Positions 14,267 through 16,852 of a stretch of DNA of 16,852 nucleotides are shown piece after piece. The notes under the pieces are model-generated. The model saw nothing but the letters and a program-made list of their open reading frames with translations, did not search any database and was not told where the DNA came from. The DNA is from CAZJHX01 sp964545715 (lineage in GTDB: Bacteria > Myxococcota_A > UBA9042 > GCA-2863065), in NCBI GenBank assembly GCA_964545715.1, contig CAZJHX010000200.1:1-16852 (forward strand), written 5' to 3'. Position 1 is the stretch's first letter; every line of letters starts with the position of its first letter. The position numbers and the translations under genes were made by a program.

Positions 14267-16267
14267 GTGTACACTGCCACGATGGCCCCACGATGGATCC
14301 GGTACGCGTTCTCGGCGGCGCTCATAGCCGCTTTTGTGCTCTCCACCGCCTGCACCTCGCGCGGAGGGCGCGGCGGCGGCGGGAGCAAGGCCAAGTCAGA
14401 CGCTCAGCAGATCGGCGACACCGGCGGCACCGGCGGCACCGGCGACGAGACGATCGTGCCGTTCGAGCCCAAGGACTGCGACGCCGAGTGCCCCGCCGGC
14501 CAGGCCTGTTGGGACGGCTTCTGTCTCCCGTGCGTCGGCGGTGAGATCCAGTGCCTGGGCAACAACCTGGTCGAGTGCGCCGCGGACGGCAGCGAGTTCA
14601 CCCTGGCCGAGACCTGCCCCACGAACGGAAAGTGCGTCAACAACAAGTGCCTGGCCTGCTATCCGGGCACCAAGGACTGTCAGGGCAACGTCGCCGTGGA
14701 GTGCCGCGACGACGGCAGCGAGTGGATCGACATCCAGGACTGCGACCTGAACTCCACCACCTGTACGGTCGGCGTCTGTCTCAGCCCGTGCGCGGGCGAC
14801 CTGAAGCAGAACACCAACGCCGGCTGCAGCTTTTACGCAGTGGACTTGCAGAACGTCGTCAGCGGTGACAACGACGCCGCCAGCGCGCAGTTTGCCGTGA
14901 TCGTCTCCAACACGGACGAGAAGCACCCGGCTGAGGTGACGCTCAAGCACCCCGACGGGACCAAAGAGAACGCGTCCGTGGCGCCCCGAACGCTGCACAA
15001 GTTTGAGCTGCCGCCGAGCTTTGGGGTGGACGGCACTCTGGTCGACTACAAAGCGTTTGAGATCTCGGCGACCCGGCCGATCACGGTGTATCAGTTCAAC
15101 CCGCTGTCCAACGAGGTGGAGGTCTTCTCCAACGACGCGTCCGTGCTGTTGCCGGTGCCCAACCTGGGCATGGAGTATCGTGTGATGTCGTACGCGTTCC
15201 AGGATCCAGCGGCCGCCGGCACGGATTTGCCCGGGTTCTTCACGGTGGTGGGCGTATCGAGCCTGCCGACTACGGTCCAGTTCACCGTGACCGCGCCGAC
15301 CAACGGCGGGGGCGATATCCCGGCGCTGCAGGCCGGTCAGAGCCACAGCGTCACGTTGGAGCAGGGCCAGGTGCTCAACGTCGAGGCCAACGATGCGGTC
15401 GCCGACCTGACCGGCAGCCACATCCAGGCCAACGCGCCCGTCGCCGTCTTTGCGGGCCACGAGTGCCCCTTCACCGGCGAGCTGTGCTGCTGCGATCACC
15501 TGGAGCAGCAGATGCTGCCGGTCACGACCTGGGGCACGCAGTATCTGATCTCCAAGAGCTGGCCGCGTTGGAACGAAAAGGACTATGTGCGCGTGGTCGC
15601 CACCAAGGACGGCACCAACGTAACGCTGGACCCCGCGGTCGCCCAGGTGCCCGTGCTGCAGGCCGGCCAGCACCACACGTTCCAGATCGGCGCCAACGTC
15701 GCGATCCAATCGGACAAGCCGGTCATGGTCGCCCAGATCCTGGCGTCCAGCTATGAGATCCTGGGCAAGCCCAAGGCGCTGACGTGCACCGGCGACTCCG
15801 ACTGCCCGTCGGGCTTCTCCTGCGACATCTTTGCCCAGTTCTGCCTGGGCCCCGAGTGCGACAGCGACGCCGACTGCAGCAACGGCACCACCTGCGAGTT
15901 TCAGCTGGAGGGCTTTCCGCCGGGCAACTGCGCGCCCATCGGCGACCCGGCGATGATTCTGGCGGTCGGCGAGGCCCAGTTCACCAAGGGCTACGTCTTC
16001 CTGACCCCGGACGCCTATCTCGAGGATTACGTGAACATCATCGCGCCCCTGGACGCCACCAGCGTGATGTTGGACGGCATGGCCATCGATCTGGGCCAGA
16101 TGACCCCGATCGGCAGCAGCGGCTTCGGCGCCTATCGCACCGTCGTCGGTGACGGCGTACACACCGTCGAGTCGGACGCCCGCGTCGGCGTGATCGCCTA
16201 CGGCTACGACAACGACGTGTCCTACGGCTATCCCGGCGGGATGGCGCTGTTGAACATCAACAACTAA
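14267..16267 (+). CDS. Exported Cys-rich protein with IgGFc-binding-protein-like region
   Basis: 666 residues. The N-terminal signal ends in FVLSTAC (C29 possibly lipidated, weak lipobox), followed by a Gly/Ser/Thr-rich linker (about 31-62). Residues 71-175 are Cys-rich and contain two 42-residue-period copies (C86/C128, C89/C131, C96/C138, C104/C146, DGSE 107/149). From about 185 to 500 and again 560-666 the chain is beta-rich with phrases such as PITVYQFNPL, PVAVFAGHEC and WGTQYLISKSW, typical of the IgGFc-binding N-terminal domain. A second Cys-rich module (CTGDSDCPSGFSC and CDSDADCSNGTTC, about 507-543) interrupts it. It is probably a cell-surface adhesion or recognition protein; vertebrate IgG binding is not implied. 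The start is GTG 14267 with GAGG 8 bases upstream; ATG 14282 is a good alternative. Confidence 0.82.
   Translation: MYTATMAPRWIRYAFSAALIAAFVLSTACTSRGGRGGGGSKAKSDAQQIGDTGGTGGTGDETIVPFEPKDCDAECPAGQACWDGFCLPCVGGEIQCLGNNLVECAADGSEFTLAETCPTNGKCVNNKCLACYPGTKDCQGNVAVECRDDGSEWIDIQDCDLNSTTCTVGVCLSPCAGDLKQNTNAGCSFYAVDLQNVVSGDNDAASAQFAVIVSNTDEKHPAEVTLKHPDGTKENASVAPRTLHKFELPPSFGVDGTLVDYKAFEISATRPITVYQFNPLSNEVEVFSNDASVLLPVPNLGMEYRVMSYAFQDPAAAGTDLPGFFTVVGVSSLPTTVQFTVTAPTNGGGDIPALQAGQSHSVTLEQGQVLNVEANDAVADLTGSHIQANAPVAVFAGHECPFTGELCCCDHLEQQMLPVTTWGTQYLISKSWPRWNEKDYVRVVATKDGTNVTLDPAVAQVPVLQAGQHHTFQIGANVAIQSDKPVMVAQILASSYEILGKPKALTCTGDSDCPSGFSCDIFAQFCLGPECDSDADCSNGTTCEFQLEGFPPGNCAPIGDPAMILAVGEAQFTKGYVFLTPDAYLEDYVNIIAPLDATSVMLDGMAIDLGQMTPIGSSGFGAYRTVVGDGVHTVESDARVGVIAYGYDNDVSYGYPGGMALLNINN
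14414..14446 (+). repeat. 9-bp tandem repeat in the Gly/Thr linker of the Cys-rich protein
   Basis: The unit ACCGGCGGC (about three and a half copies, the last ending GAC) encodes the TGGTGGTG linker after the signal peptide. Such in-frame repeats can change copy number by slippage and vary linker length without a frameshift. Confidence 0.55.
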
Positions 16268-16275
16268 GACGCTCC

Positions 16276-16617
16276 ATGCCCACCCCGACGCGGCCGAAGG
16301 GTGAATACACACAGTCCGTGCGGTTGCTGGAGCTGTACGATCGCCTCCACCGGGGGGAGTCGCTGCGGCCCGAGGAGACGGCGCGCAGTCTCGGCGTGCA
16401 TCGGCGAACTGTCTATCGCGACCTGGCAGTCCTCAGCCGGGTGCTGGCGGATCGTCTGGAGCGTTTGGAAGAGCCCGATGGGCGTGTGCGATGGCGGCTG
16501 GCGCGCGACCCGGACCGCTGGGGCGTCACCGAGTCCCAGGTCCTCGCTGGTATCGCGCCCACAGTCTGTCGGTCACGATCTACGATGTGGCGCTGTTGGC
16601 CGACCCGCACTTTGTGA
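16276..16617 (+). pseudogene. Truncated HTH transcriptional regulator (DeoR/WYL-type N-terminus)
   Basis: 113 residues with a clear N-terminal winged-HTH: SVRLLELYDRLHRGESLRPE, then ETARSLGVHRRTVYRDLAVL at about 34-53 with TVYRDL as the recognition helix, followed by a DGRVRWRLARD wing. This layout is standard at the start of WYL-domain and DeoR-like regulators, which normally continue for another 200 or more residues. Here family-like sequence stops after WGVTESQVLAG (about 82-92). The last 20 residues look random and end at a stop, so the effector domain is missing and the gene is most likely truncated. A stand-alone small regulator cannot be excluded. It starts 8 bp after the Cys-rich protein stop with no strong ribosome site. 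The unaligned tail (to 16698) carries another short open frame, VALLADPHFVMAARQAIVRV, which I do not recognise. Confidence 0.6.
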
Positions 16618-16661
16618 TGGCGGCCCGGCAGGCGATCGTGCGCGTCCTGCAGCCGACGCCG

Positions 16662-16687
16662 GACTTGGACTGCTAGGAGTCCAAGTC
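16662..16687. repeat. Perfect 10-bp stem, 6-base loop hairpin
   Basis: GACTTGGACT (16662-16671) and AGTCCAAGTC (16678-16687) are exact reverse complements separated by GCTAGG. It lies between the truncated regulator and the transposase fragment. It could be an element-end hairpin of the IS200/RAYT kind, a factor-independent terminator lacking its T-run, or an operator. The perfect 10-bp arms make chance unlikely. Confidence 0.6.
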
Positions 16688-16698
16688 GCGTCGACATA

Positions 16699-16852
16699 GC
16701 TCCCTCTTGGGCGCGTGCGGCCCGCCGCCTCAACGGCGTGTGGCGCCGGCGGGGCAAGGTCTTCGATGGCCGCTACCACGCCCGGGCGCTGACGACGCCG
16801 CTGGAGGTTCGCCGCGGTCTGGCCTATGTCCTCAACAACGCGCGCCGCCACG
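16699..16852 (+). pseudogene. Y1/RAYT-type transposase fragment, 5'-truncated and running off the window
   Basis: The frame beginning near 16699 reads ARAARRLNGVWRRRGKVF then DGRYHARALTTPLEVRRG and LAYVLNNARRH up to the window end. This matches the C-terminal half of the REP-associated tyrosine transposase (Y1_Tnp) domain, whose members typically read RLNRLWGRRGKVFADRYH and AYVLNNARRH. The first part of the domain, including the HUH metal-binding motif (DHVHLI-like) that should lie about 40-60 residues earlier, is absent upstream in any frame, and there is no start codon with a ribosome site. Therefore this copy is a 5'-deleted remnant. What follows after 16852 is unknown. Confidence 0.7.

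Noticed and set aside
14396..16312. 638-codon minus-strand open frame opposite the Cys-rich protein
   Set aside because: Val/Ala/Gly/His-rich translation with no motif; the opposite strand has signal peptide, patterned cysteines and family phrases.
1..16852. CRISPR arrays, tRNA or rRNA genes, riboswitches
   Set aside because: No regularly spaced direct repeats of 20 or more bases, no cloverleaf with TTCGAATC-like arm, and no recognisable RNA motif was found by eye on either strand.

Overview
This is a GC-rich bacterial window made almost entirely of chromosomal housekeeping and accessory genes, with short intergenic gaps (about 110 bp or less until the last 235 bp). The best taxonomic guess is Myxococcota or a related former deltaproteobacterium. 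The reasons are a large secreted Cys-rich protein with an IgGFc-binding-type region, small-residue-rich lipoprotein signal peptides, a PilZ protein, a J-like/TPR protein and a RAYT-type transposase remnant. This is inference from gene style, not a proven placement.

Layout. (1) 4899 down to 1, minus strand: a tightly coupled four-gene oxidoreductase operon. In transcription order it holds an SDR fused to a six-helix membrane domain, a zinc-type MDR dehydrogenase, a zinc-free quinone-oxidoreductase-like MDR, and a VLCAD-type acyl-CoA dehydrogenase cut by the window edge. The first two junctions are 4-bp GTGA overlaps and the third is a 4-bp gap. Modification of a lipid or acyl substrate is likely. 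(2) 4957-7584, plus strand: a three-gene wbpB-wbpD-wbpE (wlbABC) cassette that oxidises, transaminates and acetylates C3 of UDP-GlcNAcA to give a diacetamido uronic acid donor for a surface polysaccharide. (3) 7541-8659, minus: a DUF2062 membrane domain fused to a SAM methyltransferase, overlapping the tail of wbpE by 44 bp. (4) 8694-10960, plus: a membrane-anchored C45 (acyltransferase-type Ntn) hydrolase, translationally coupled through TTGA to an alpha/beta hydrolase. (5) 11040-11867, plus: a J-like domain without HPD joined to TPR-like repeats, behind an AT-rich promoter-like island. (6) 11875-12843, minus: a secreted lipoprotein esterase of the PHB-depolymerase/feruloyl-esterase type. (7) 12945-14237, plus: a PilZ-like protein and a sterol-desaturase/fatty-acid-hydroxylase membrane enzyme. 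(8) 14267-16267, plus: a 666-residue exported Cys-rich protein with an IgGFc-binding-like beta region. (9) 16276-16852: a truncated HTH regulator, a perfect 10-bp-stem hairpin, and a 5'-truncated Y1/RAYT transposase fragment that runs off the window. This looks like a decayed mobile-element scar.

Functional themes are envelope and lipid chemistry (operon 1, hydroxylase, hydrolases) and surface polysaccharide (wbp cassette). No tRNA, rRNA, CRISPR array or riboswitch was recognised. I see no clear single undescribed multi-gene system. The most unusual items are the SDR-membrane fusion operon, the DUF2062-methyltransferase fusion, the modular Cys-rich surface protein, and the hairpin/RAYT junction.
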